From the NCBI GenBank assembly GCA_003427395.1, contig BFEA01000122.1:487242-542181 (forward strand): DNA of 54,940 nt, given 5' to 3'. The notes beneath the pieces are model-generated. The model did not search any database. It was not told the DNA's origin and was given only the letters and a program-made list of their open reading frames with translations. This DNA comes from Chara braunii. Lineage: Eukaryota > Streptophyta > Charophyceae > Charales > Characeae. A program made the position numbers and the translations under genes. Positions 42,816 to 53,815 of this stretch are shown here, piece by piece (within the stretch, counting starts at the first letter, position 1; the number at the start of each line of letters is the position of its first letter).

Positions 42816-43915
42816 CCTTGTTTCTTTTTTAGTATAGACCGCTGGGGTCCTAAAAGAAAATCCAAAAAAAGAAAATCCAAAAATCTCGACCTCCTTACCA
42901 AACCTTTCCAAGGTTCCTCAAAGTTGTCTTACTCCCTGCCGAGCTCTTCCAAGCCTCACACCCCCACTTCCTGCTGGGTTACAGGGCGACACAACTCGCC
43001 CCAGCTCTGGCCAGCGTCATCCCGGCAGCAAAACCTTGGTTGTCCCGTGAGATGCCCACCCCAAAGCATCCCCCAGATCTCTCTACCAGGCCTCACGCTC
43101 CTGCGTCAACAGGTTACAGGGCAACACCCCAGCACCGGCCAGCGTCGTTCTGGCATCGAACAGCCGCAGATCGCTGAGTATGGCAACTTCAAGGCAGCCT
43201 GGGAAAAGTTGATAGAAGCCCCAGAGTCCTAAACGTTCTCAAGTCCCCCTTAATGGCCGAACAGAGTACAATCCAGAAAAAGGGGGGTCAAAACTAGAAA
43301 TTAACACCAACTATCGTAAAATCCCCTCTCAACAAGCGGATCGCTAGTCCCGGCTTTCAGTCCTCGTACCAGAACTCACCTGGTCTCATACCCCCCTCTG
43401 CTAGGGTAACAGGGCACCACAACCCACCCTAGTACCGACCAACCTCGTTCTGACGGACAGGAAGTGCCTTCCTCCCTCAACAATTCCTTTAGTGGCAAAC
43501 CCCTAAACAGGTTACGGGGTCCACGCCCCGGTACCCACTATGTTGGACGATCTGGTTATGCCTTCCACCCTCGACATAACTCCATGGACCTCAAGCTCCC
43601 CCTGGGTCACAGAGCACAGCTCCAGCACCGGTTTGTGTTGTCCCAGCATCGTCCTCCTGACCTACTCACCTTAATCGACATCTCCCGTCTGTTGAAAGTC
43701 CCCTTTCATTCTTTCCATCCACCCATTCTAGTTTCCCCCCTAGGCAATCAAAAAAGGCACACCACAGTCGTAAATCTTTTTATCGAAAATCAGATCTGTA
43801 TCATCTTTTTTAGGCGAGAAATTTTGAGATGAGATCACTTAGTAATCAAGGTAATTTAAGTCATGAGTTTTTGGCATCCAATTTAGAACAAAATTTCGAA
43901 AGGAGAACTAAAGAG
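42816..43915. repeat. Diverged GTTACAGGGC repeats, otherwise non-coding
   Basis: Blocks of the form GG(T)TACAGGGC followed by CCAGC(A/T)C(C/T)GGCCAGCGTC and TCTGGCA recur at about 42977, 43110, 43402, 43508 and 43601 with irregular spacing and strong divergence. No gene supported. Confidence 0.5.
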
Positions 43916-44285
43916 GGATGTCCTCACAGACTTTCGACTCTGATTTCCAGAACCGTAGTTCAAGAAATCGCTCAGACTGTAAATCAGGAATTAAACTAAT
44001 TACGATTGAAATCAGAAATAGGATTGGAAGAAGAAAATCGCTCAGATCAAATATAAAAATCCATCGAGCTACAAATAAGATTGGGAAGAAGAAAATCGCT
44101 AGATCAACTAAGGGTTGGATGTCTTGAAAAATCCAATAAGGAGAAAACGCAATAGAGAAACAATTCTGATGTCCATCTGGACTTTCGACACTGATTTTCC
44201 GATCATAGAGTTCAGAAAAACGCTCATACCGTAGATCAGGAAGATGCAAATCAGAAAAACGGTCAGACCGTGGATCAAGAAGATG
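43916..44285. repeat. 251-bp diverged tandem duplication
   Basis: GGATGTCC…GACTTTCGACTCTGAT at 43917 recurs as TGATGTCC…GACTTTCGACACTGAT at about 44167, each followed by CGCTCA…GTA(A/G)ATCAGGA. A shorter internal GGAAGAAGAAAATCGCT occurs twice near 44026 and 44086. Confidence 0.65.
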
Positions 44286-45600
44286 TTACAAAGAAAAAAT
44301 TATCATATGAACAACAAGGATTGCAACGTGAAAAGGATAAACCAATGACATCAATATTGGATCATCATCATCGGATGAATCAACTTAGAATGATCATGCA
44401 AGCAATACAAAGTAAAAAATTATGTAACCAAAAGAAGAAATAAAAGCTACAAGTTCAGCAGTACGAGTTGCAAAATCAGATAGATATGAAGACAGACAAA
44501 CACAGTCTAAGAATCAAGGCCAAACAGAAGAGGAGAAACAACTTACCCTTGACAACCCTAAATACACCCCCCCTCTCTCCAAACCTCACCTCCTCGCTTC
44601 ATCGGCTTTTCAAGCAACTCGACCGCCTATGATTGACAACCGTTCAACCAACCAATAAGACCGAACGATGATGATAATAGGACCGCAACTAGGATTGTCG
44701 TCACAGCATACCAAACCACGTCGCGAGAATAAGCCACTGAGCCCGCTAGCCACCCCTCGCAGGTAGCCCGAAGAGATGAGGGGGAGTCCACTTTGCGAAT
44801 GCCATCCTCCCCCTTCCCCCCAACCCGTAAAACCCTTCCCACCCCTATCCTCCCACCCAAGTGCCCAAGGCTTATATTTCCATAAACAATTTGAGGTCGG
44901 GGTCCTCACAGTCTACCGGGATGGCTGGGAGCATTACCCAGTTTCGCTTACGGGATCTCTCTCCCGTGGGGACCACCCCCCTCCAATGCAAAACCAAATC
45001 ATCTGCTCAAAGCACGCTAGACTACTCAACCAACCAGTTGTCCAGAGTCCACCTAGACTGCCCCTATAGCAGGGCAGCGGAGCCTCTGCTCCATTACCAA
45101 GGATGACCCTCCCTCCAAAACCATTTAATCACCATCTACCGCCCTCCTACTGAGGAGATAAACCGAGTGCCCAAGTTTTTACTCTCAGTCTAAAAACCAC
45201 TGATCCAGTACCAACTTTACATCCCGAACTTTGGCCAATTGTTCCTGGATGGCCCAAGTTTCCAGGAACCACTTTAGGCCGGATCTTCTCTGTTGTGTAC
45301 TGAACATCTTCCGTCTCCAGTTACTTTTGATGCTCCGTCAAATGTGCAATTTCACGGAAGACTCGATGGCCTTTTCACCGAAGACTTGATGGCCTTATCC
45401 GAGAGGAACCTGCCTTCAAATATATTCTCGTTCCTTGTCTGCGGAGGGCAATGCACCCTCATCATGACTGTACAGGACTGGAAAGATGGCTTGTATACAT
45501 TCGTAATACATTCGTAATGGGGGGGTGCATTAGGTTTGGTGGAAGAAGGTAGTTGAAGGATGGCCAAAAAAATATGAAGGGGATGGATACTCCCTAGTGG
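44286..45600. other. Non-coding region, no gene recognised
   Basis: Short frames only. A C-rich tract lies at 44,800-44,860 and a fragment of the CATTACCC(A/G)G dispersed repeat near 44930. Confidence 0.5.
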
Positions 45601-45607
45601 ATATCGT

Positions 45608-45735
45608 GCCTCTGGCTCCACTCCTCACCAAATGTGCAAAATGAGAATGAATCTTCCGCCGGAACACGGCAAGATACACTCGCATATTTTTTTTGTCTTT
45701 TGTGCATGTGGTGAGTACGCTTGATGGAATGTTTC
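45608..45735. mobile_element. MITE family M1, copy 4 (inverted)
   Basis: The reverse complement reads GTGTATCTTGCCGTGTTCCG, GCGGAAGATTCATTCTCATT and TTTGCACATTTG, matching the other M1 copies. The outer parts, ACTCCTCACCAAATGTGCAA on the left and ACTCACCACATGCACAAAA from the right, form diverged TIRs. Confidence 0.65.
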
Positions 45736-46454
45736 CCCCTTTTTTTTTTTCACAATAACATCATGTGGAGAACATGCGATCTTGTGGTGGTAAGAGAACC
45801 AGCAGGACCGAGGCTTCTGGGTGGATGACCCCATTCTGTTGGTGGGGAGTTTCACCTGATGGAAAACGGGTCCAGCGTCCCTTATAACAGAAGTAGCCAA
45901 TTGAAAGAAATACATCAAAAGAACAGACCGGGAGCATTACTTGGCTTCGCTTACAAAGTAGCAGCGGATGGGAAGAGGTTGAAAAGAGCAGGTGAGAATT
46001 GTCACAGACAAGAAACTCGAAGTATGAACGAGAGTGGATAGAGGGCCTCGTTCCACTTCTGGACCAGATACGTTCAACACGTCGGATTCGTCCGAGTGCA
46101 TCTGGTCCATTACGCATCCAAATGCATGTAGAGTGTTCTGTAGTGGAGCGACGCCCAGAGAAAGACGTAGATGTAGGATGCAGCGAATGCTAAGGCCCTC
46201 TAGCTGTGAAGCTGTCAGAAGGATGTGATCAACCAGGCCTGGGAACAGGGCGATCCCACAGGAGGTGAGTAAAAAACCCTATTATTATCTAGGTTGGGCC
46301 GCCACCCAGGCCGGGGGTCCCCGAGAAATGCAGGCGGCCCGAAAACCCATCAGGATTTTTTGTTTTATTTTTTGAAGGCGGGGTTTTGCTGCGCTACCCC
46401 AGAGGACCCCGAATCTGCAATAAAAAGTAAATTTTGGGGGGGGAGGGGGGTGGC
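45736..46454. other. Non-coding, dispersed-repeat material up to the adapter
   Basis: Contains the CGGGTCCAGCGTCCC repeat (45858-45960) and a GGGCCGCC/GGCGGCCC inverted repeat (about 46298-46340). No gene. Confidence 0.5.
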
Positions 46455-46492
46455 CTGTCTCTTATACACATCTAGATGTGTATAAGAGACAG
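46455..46492. other. Illumina Nextera mate-pair junction adapter (artefact)
   Basis: Two 19-bp Tn5 mosaic ends tail to tail: CTGTCTCTTATACACATCT (46455-46473), then AGATGTGTATAAGAGACAG (46474-46492). This is exactly the circularisation junction of Nextera mate-pair libraries and is not genomic sequence. The flanking join should not be trusted. Confidence 0.97.
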
Positions 46493-46927
46493 CCCCTGGC
46501 CCCACTCCTCTTTGTCATTCAACTTGAGGTCCTCATTAACAACATCAAAAAGAATGACGCAATTGTAGGCCTCAGTATTCCCCACTCGATACAATGGAAG
46601 GGGGGTGCGCTAGCTGACGACCTGACCATTGCCTGTGCGAACACGATACCATCCATGCAATCTCTAAGGGGCGTTTTAGACGAATATTGTGTTCTCTCTG
46701 AAGCGTCCATTAACTGGGAAAAGTCTGCATTTCTCCTCCCAGAGCCATTCATAATTTACGTGGACTGGGGCCTTAAACAAGTCCCGACTAATAGCTCGGA
46801 AAGGTTTCTAGGTATCTAAGTCTCCCTCACGAACTGTTCTGCCGCTCAGGACGCTATCCTGGTTGAGAAAGTCACGGCCAGGATCTTGGGGTGGTCCCGG
46901 AACTTCAGACTTTCGCTCTTCGGTAGA
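46493..46927 (+). pseudogene. LINE reverse-transcriptase fragment, near-identical to 35391-35825
   Basis: Aligns without gaps to 35391-35825 (constant offset 11,102). I count eight substitutions plus the N at 35673. It begins exactly at the adapter end and stops at a single N (46928). It encodes RT motif B's end through motif C (ALADDLTIA); a C-to-T change creates an in-frame stop at 46817-46819. It is either a read from another LINE copy spliced in by misassembly or an allelic fragment. Confidence 0.95.
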
Positions 46928-46949
46928 NAAAAAAAACCGAAGAGAAAGC
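46909..46949. other. Foldback around a single-N join
   Basis: CTCTTCGGT before the N (46916-46924) is followed after it by ACCGAAGAG (46937-46945), its exact reverse complement. The match extends to CTTTCG/AAAG with a small deletion. This looks like a gap-closing artefact. Confidence 0.7.
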
Positions 46950-46984
46950 ACATGTCCACATTGCTCCACAAACGATTACAAAAA

Positions 46985-47044
<60 letters not shown>

Positions 47045-47070
47045 ACACACACACACACACACACACACAC
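46985..47070. repeat. (CT)n(CA)n microsatellite
   Basis: CT run of about 55 bases followed by a CA run. Confidence 0.95.
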
Positions 47071-47074
47071 GACG

Positions 47075-50000
47075 ACCTAATTCGCGACCAGAGTCGCATC
47101 CCTCAAATTTAGATGACCGTCTGCTGCAGTGATCTGAATCGGGGTCATCCTCGACAACCTCCGCGCGAGCCTTGCTCTGGCGACTCCTTTTCTTTGTCTT
47201 TGCAGCGTGCTCAACGGTCTTCTCCTTCCGGGGCCTGCCACGAGGATGTTTGGGCTTTGCAACAGCATCCTCCATTGGTTCCTTTCTCTTCCTCTCCACC
47301 CTGCTCACCCAGAGGTCATGTTGGACAGCCTCATTGTTGGGATGGAAGTCCGGTGTGTTCTCGGGAGACTGCGTGGACAAGACCGGTCGTCACCTGCGTG
47401 TGTACACAGTGTTCAGTCTTCACTGCAGGCTGGTGCTCCTTTTCGCCTTTCCGCCTCATCCACGTCATGCTGCACGTCTGATGGTCCATGTCCTCCTCCT
47501 CTTCTTCCTGGTGTAAGTCCTCCTCTTCTTGTTGTTTCATGTCCTCCTCCTCTTGCTGGTCCAGCTCCTCGTCCTCTTTCTTGTGCTCCATCTCCACCTC
47601 TTTTTGTTGCTCCATATCCTCGTCTTCTAGGTGGTCCTTCTCCTCCGCCACTTTGTGGTGCTATGCCTTTTGTTGCTCCTTCTCCTTCGCCTTTTTGGGC
47701 TTCACTGTGTCCTCCCCCTCCTCTTGGAGTGCGACTTCCACCACCTTCACAACCACTTCACTTTGCTGTTGCTCCTCTTCTTGCTCTTGCGAACCTCCAA
47801 CAACCGATGTGTCTCCAATTCGTGCTCCCAACCTTCTTCTTGCATCTCTCAATCTCCCTGGGGGTTGGAATGGCTGCATGTTGGGCATCCTCTTCTATGA
47901 TACGTTTGCGGACAACCTCTCGATCGCGATTTACTAATGCCTTTGCACGGTTGGCGTCCGCCTCATCTTCATTAACTGGAGCACTTTGTAGCAACAACTC
48001 AATGTCCATGTCCGTGTGATCGAACTCAACATCACTCTGAGGTTGGTATTGAGAAGAGTTTCCCCCCCTGACCTGTGTAGACGTCGCAAGCGGCTCCTCT
48101 CCACGACGTCATGTAGTTGGTCTCCTACCGACATATGTTGTGCTCGGGACCAATGGTTCGGCTTGCGGCTCAAAATCGGAATCACTCTCATCATCCTCCG
48201 CATAGCTGGACCCATCCAACGATCTACACATCCCCTTCCACAACTCTTCATCCAAGTCACTGTCATTTGTGCACTCACCGTCTTCGTCCTTGAGCTTCTT
48301 TCGAATCCTTCCCTTTGGTGTCTTCATGAAGCTACTTTGCCGCTCCATTTCCTCACCTGTCTTCTTGGTCTCCTCCTCGGGGCCTTTCAAGAGATATTCG
48401 TCGTCCTTGTCTGGCTCTGGAATCGCCTCAAAGAACGAACTTCACAAATCAACATAGTCGTCGCCATTGGCACCGTTGTTGTTTGCAGCACGCAATAGTT
48501 GCATGTTCCAGTGGATGTAGACCAACTTCTCCAATGTTTCGGGCTTCAATCTGTTTTTCTTTTTGGAATGCACAAAGTTTATGAATCACCAATTCTCATC
48601 AGTCGGGGTCGCCATGCTCCACATGTTCATCACTTTGACGACACTGGTCTGCAAGTCGGGGATATCGCCGCTATAAGTCGCCCTCCACTCTGACAGCGAG
48701 AGTTTCTCGCAATCAGCCTTCGCATCGGGCTCCCACATCTTCTTGTCCTTTCTCTTAGGCGCGTTTGGCGTGGGCTCCTTGTGAAACTCGTGCAGATCAT
48801 CCAAAATCTCAAGGTGGTCTGGCCCTTCCCAAACACCTCCAACCTGTCTCTGCAGGTAACGCATTGCGTTCTGCACACATGCATTGTCTCGATCATAAAG
48901 CCACCGTGAATTCCTTTTGCGCAGGTCTAGAAGAAACATCGATGCATGGACTGGTTGTATCATCTTCACACAATCTCTGACATTCTCCATGATGGTCGTC
49001 GGCTGCTTCTTCGTGAGAACTATGTGAGCCAGCTTCCTTTCAATCAAGTCATCATATTCGATGAGGTTTGTTCGTGCTTTTCTATCCTGATCCATTATCC
49101 TCAGAAGGCTATACAACGGCTCTATCACCTCAACCACCTTTTTCAACTTTGTCCACCAGCTCTCTCTTCTCAAGGTGAAATACACCAGGTCCGCTTTTGA
49201 CTTCAACTTTGCAGTGAACCAACGCAGCCTCGTCCACCACGCTGCATTTTTCCGATCCACCATATTCGACAACATTGCCCTTTTGTTGTGAACCCTATCC
49301 AACATTATGTAGACGACCCCGAACTGAACTTCCGCAGGGCGAAGCAAAGTCAGGGAATCGTCCTAGGACATCATCAGACTCTGCGTGCAGTGGTGGTTCC
49401 GGACAAACTTCACAGTTGTGCGACCTCTCTTCTCAGTGCCCTTCACCCACTCCAACTTGCTGATATCTCGCAGCAAAAACCTTTAACAATGCGCAACGCA
49501 AGGAACCCATGGAATCCTTGCAATATCTTTGTTTGTGCGGTGCTGCAGAATATGGGCAGCCTTCTTGTTCACCTCGACATTGTCGGTGCAGATTGTGTTG
49601 ATGTGATGGACACCTATCTCCCTCATAATTTACTCCCACAACCTTGTCAACATTGGTGCTGTTTTTTCCTTTCCCGCCATGGGCATTGTGGTCACCAGAA
49701 CTGCACCCTTCTCCTCTGCTGGCAAGAAGTTTATGACACAACACTCTTGATGGTTGGATGACCCGTCCGTGATGAATGTACAACAAGATTTGTCCCAATA
49801 AGATGTCGAATGATGTACCTGCTTTTGAATATAAAAGTAGACGAAGTCAAGCATCACAATTTTCATATGCTTGTACAAGGGTGGCTTCACCTTTAGCCTC
49901 ACGTTTGCCACTTCCAAGTGACCTTCGTGGAGCTTCTGCGTCGTGTCAAAATTCAAGAAGTTGAATGCAATACCAACACGGAACATTGTCTCCGCCCATG

Positions 50001-50395
50001 CAATATACAGTTTTTTCCGTGCAGCGTTATCCACCCATCTCTTGATTGTTGTCTGTTGCAATAACGTTGTCTTGTGTCTGTCCCTAAACCTTTTGCAAGC
50101 GCCTCTTCTGGAGCATCGACCGACTTTGGTGGTGACATCCCCGCAACAGGTGGTGATTGTTCTTCATACCCGCAAATGGCAGGCTCAACCTCCTCAGTTT
50201 CTGTGGCAATCACCCCCCTTGTGGAATGCCATGCGGTTGCCTGTATTTTTCAGGATGTACTTCGTATTTTTTTTCTGTTGGCAGCACCTTCGCCTCAACG
50301 ACCTCGAGTTTGTGTATATCTCTCATGTCCTCAAGGGACACGGTGTCGGGCGGCCCAAGCCTTACGCCGCTCTTTACTTCCTTTAAAAAGTTCAC
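47075..50395 (-). pseudogene. hAT transposase-like gene (DUF659 type), broken, with acidic AT-hook tail
   Basis: Minus strand. One frame from 50061 to about 47840 carries the recognisable protein, interrupted by stops at about 49630, 49480, 49360, 48586 and 48109. Order: IKRWVDNAARKKLYIAWAE and GIAFNF; the DUF659-like CTFITDGSSNHQECCVINFL; an AH-type motif, IPWVPCVAHC; a long helical part; and LKPETLEKLVYIHWN, resembling the hAT C-terminal dimerisation region. After two frame changes there is a Glu/Gln-rich tract and KHPRGRPRKEK, an AT-hook. N-terminal fragments (50395-50062) are in other frames and no BED finger was recognised. It is probably a dead transposase. The tail could instead belong to a fused or neighbouring protein. 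Confidence 0.75.
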
Positions 50396-51635
50396 AGTTG
50401 ACGGTCGAACTTCGCATGGTGACCTGTTTCGACGGTTTCCACCTTGCGGACCGAGCGGATGGGAGTAGGGACGACACGGAAAAAAACAAGTTCAGGCGAG
50501 ACTATAGGAAAACACGTGTCAAGGAGGGTGAATTTTTTGAGACTTGACGGTAACCGGATAATTTATTATTTAAAAAAAAACAGGCAATTCTAATGTTAAA
50601 TTGTGGCACACTGAACGAGTGATCCGAACTCGCGACCGCCGTTGGATTATAATTACGAGATGCAGATATCTTAAAGGTTGCGCCGATCCTCTCGTCAAAG
50701 TTTGGTGAGTCTCCGAGCGTCATTACTACGACACAATTTTTGAGATAGGTCCCGATGGAAAGCGGTCGACCGTTGATAAAGCACCGCCTTTAGGGACACG
50801 TGCGAGAATAATGTCGGGGACCTCCGATGGTCGGACACGATAATGGTAAGGGAGCAAAGTGTGGGCCTGGACTTAAAGATTAGGCTCAGAACTGGGACGG
50901 TACTGGGCCTCGGTTTTTCACACAGCCGAGCCTGCCTGATTCTACTCGGGTTCTTTCGGGGCCGAAACAGGCTCGGGTCTAAGCCCGGCCTCTGCGACGG
51001 TACCGGGGCGCTGTAATTCTCTCGGCAACGCGCCACTATTTGGCGGTACAGGTGGGCTGGAGACTGCCGCTTTCGGTCCCAGCAAAGTATTTAAGCTTGA
51101 CTGGGCCCACGCTTGGGGACTGGACGGGGGAACTGGGGAACGGGCTAGCCCGCAGATGGCTAGCTCACGGAGCCTTGAGGGCATGCGCACGAACGAAGAG
51201 GGTCGAATCAGACCACGGTAGAGGATCATTTTCGGAGGAAGTAGGGGAGGAAGGGGGCACACAGGGTGTGTTGGCTCGCTCCCGACCACACACCAGCGCT
51301 CGAACTGGGAATGCTGGTTGCTGCATTATGCACCACCAAACAGGTACGTCGAGCGCCGATTGGAGGGAGTGCACGCCGCATAGGAACTTGACACGGGAAG
51401 CAAAAGTGGAATGCTACGAAAGGTTCGACACTATGGACAAGGGGGGGACACGCGGTGACAAGTGCATAGGGGCGTGGTGACAGTCTTAAGTACGAACTCA
51501 AGAAAGCTCTGGGGGGGGCATCGGTCTGGCCCTCACGGTGGTCTAGATTGGGGTGCATCCCACAAACTTGCCCACTAACGAGAAAGTGAAAACGGGGCGA
51601 GGGAGTAGAAAGGCAACAATCAGAAGGACGCACCT
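50396..51635. other. Non-coding region, no gene recognised
   Basis: GC-rich in 50,870-51,300 with stop-poor but domain-free frames on both strands; none supported. Confidence 0.45.
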
Positions 51636-52110
51636 GGGTGTGATCCTGCGCTAAATGCTTTCACTTTTCAGTAAGAGAGGAACAACGATCAGAGGATGCA
51701 CCTGGGCGAGATCGTGCACTAGGTTCTTTCAACTTCCCACAGAGAGGTGGGGGACCGATACTAACGCAATCCGACATACGATAGACATACCTAGTGCTTG
51801 AGGCGAACGACATTGGTCAAGATCTGCTCGTGCTTCGGGAAGTTGTTGACGTCACCAGCGGCGTCGTAGATAGTAGGCTATATAGGATTTGTCACCTGTA
51901 GTCTGGGCGCCGAGCGCCAGACAGGATTTCGACATTGGTTCTCTGTTGATGATGATGAAACTATGCTAGCATTGTCACTTATGAGTTAATGTTGTGTTCT
52001 TCTTGGTGGAACCCGTGTTGCAAATCTGCTTTGGTTCGAGATCACGACTATCTAGTATCATGTGTATGAAGCTTCTAGCAGATGTACCTGGTCGCGCTCG
52101 TGTACCAAGT
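51610..52110. repeat. Diverged short duplications with GATCAGAGGATGCACCTGGG-type block
   Basis: AACAATCAGAAGGACGCACC at about 51614 and AACGATCAGAGGATGCACCT at about 51688 begin two 75-bp copies. A weaker copy (CTAGCAGATGTACCTGGTCG) lies near 52074. Confidence 0.6.
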
Positions 52111-52235
52111 TCATCTCGTTTGGAAGGAGAGGAGTGCGGAGCTGCGCAAGCTGGGATGGTGGCTGCACGAACATCTGCGCTCGGGAGAGCTCGAAGGTGT
52201 TCGCTCGGGAGGGCTCAAGAGCGCGCGCGCGCACG

Positions 52236-52236
52236 T

Positions 52237-52314
<78 letters not shown>
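52236..52314. repeat. (GA)n microsatellite
   Basis: Almost pure GA run. Overlapping frames give only Arg-Glu or Leu-Ser repeats. Confidence 0.95.
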
Positions 52315-52316
<2 letters not shown>

Positions 52317-52515
52317 TGCATGCCAAAAGCGGGGGGGGATTAGCGCAGAGAAAGAATGCATCTGGTTCGAGTGGCAGCCCGGTTCATTCATAAGGGAGCA
52401 CCTTTGAGACAGAGCGGGTGCACAAGAGCAGCCCGCGCTTGCGGAAAAGAGGGAGCAGCATGGAGTAGCGCTTGAGCGGGGGAAACTTGTCGCGCGCGCG
52501 GAGAATTGTTGCGCG

Positions 52516-52520
<5 letters not shown>

Positions 52521-52592
<72 letters not shown>
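52521..52592. repeat. (GA)n microsatellite
   Basis: Second GA run with similar CGCGCG-rich sequence on its left, so the surrounding block may be duplicated from 52236-52314. Confidence 0.95.
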
Positions 52593-52593
<1 letters not shown>

Positions 52594-52604
52594 CGATCCG
52601 TCTC

Positions 52605-53285
52605 GACGGACGTTGGTGCAATGTGATTTCTGCCCAGTGCTCTGAATTGCGAAGTCGAGAGGCTTGGCCAAGCGTGGGTGAACGGTGGGATTCACTATGA
52701 CTCTTTGTGTCATCTAATTAGTGACGCGCATGAATGGTTTAACGAGATTGTTACTGTCTTATCTACTCGCGAATGCCCCGTCAACTAATTAGTGACTCGC
52801 TGTCAACTAATTATTTAACGAGATTCCCACTGTCCTATCTATTATCCCGCAAAACTACAGCTAAAGGATCGAGCTTGGAAGAATCAGCGGGAGAAGAAGC
52901 TTGGTAGAGTCGGCGAGAGAAGAAGGCCCTGTTGATTGACTCTAGTTCGACTCTGTGAAATTACTTGAGAGGTGCAGAACAAGTGGGGGCTTTACGGTGC
53001 AAGTGAACTACCACTACTTTTTTTTGTGCAGAGGAGTGGAATCCGGCAGTTTAATTAAAGCAAAGCATTGCGATGACAGATGTTGACGCAATGTGATTCC
53101 TGCCCACTGTTCTGAATGCCAAAGTGAAAAGATTTGGCCACGTCATCTAATTAGTGACGCCTACGAATGGATTATCGGGATACCCACTGTCCCTATCTAC
53201 CATCCCATGAATGGATTACCAGGATTCCCACTATCCCTACCTACCATCTTGCGGACCACAACCAAGGGACGGGCTTGGAAGAAAC
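52605..53285. repeat. Tandem duplication of about 470 bp
   Basis: GTGCAATGTGATTTCTGCCC with CTCTGAATT (52615) recurs as ACGCAATGTGATTCCTGCCC with TTCTGAATG (53086). GTCATCTAATTAGTGACGC occurs at about 52708 and 53142. ATTCCCACTGTCC(C)TATCTA recurs at about 52823, 53181 and 53224. Confidence 0.75.
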
Positions 53286-53384
53286 GGAAATGCTCGCACC
53301 AACAGGAAGACGCGTGCCTGATCAGCTGATCCGACCAACCGGGCTTGTTGGAGGGGCACGGAAGGACCTGGCTGCGCGCATTTC

Positions 53385-53815
53385 GTCGTGGGACCCAGAC
53401 CAGAGCAGACCGGACCGGGCCAAGAACAGATCAGAGTAGACCGGACTGGGCCAAGAACAGAACAGACCAGACCGGATTGGACCAGATCAGACTGGATCAG
53501 ACCAGACTGGACCGGATCACCGGATCAGATTAGACCAGATCGGACCGGATCAGACCAGACCAATCTAGAGCAGACCAGATCACACCAGACAGGACCAGAC
53601 CAGACCAGATCAGATCGGACCAGACGGGATCGAAACCAGATCAGATCAGACCAGACGGGATCCAAACCAGACCAGATCAGACTAGACCAGACCAGACCGT
53701 ATCAGATCGGACCAGACAGGATCCAAACCAGATCAGATCGGACCAGACGGGATCCAAACCAGATCAGATCGGACCAGACGGGATCCAAACCAGATCAAAT
53801 AGGACCATGCGAATC
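53385..53815. repeat. GATC/GGACCAGAC minisatellite, 31-bp higher-order unit
   Basis: Built from words such as GACCAGATCAGATCGGACCA. Towards the end a 31-bp unit containing GGGATCCAAACCAGATCAGA repeats at least three times (about 53690-53800). A 207-codon frame (53388-54011) of Asp/Gln/Arg/Thr repeats runs through it; this is most likely a by-product because no domain is present. Confidence 0.85.

Noticed and set aside
46493-46819. Second independent LINE gene
   Set aside because: It is bounded by a sequencing adapter and an N, so it is more likely an assembly artefact.
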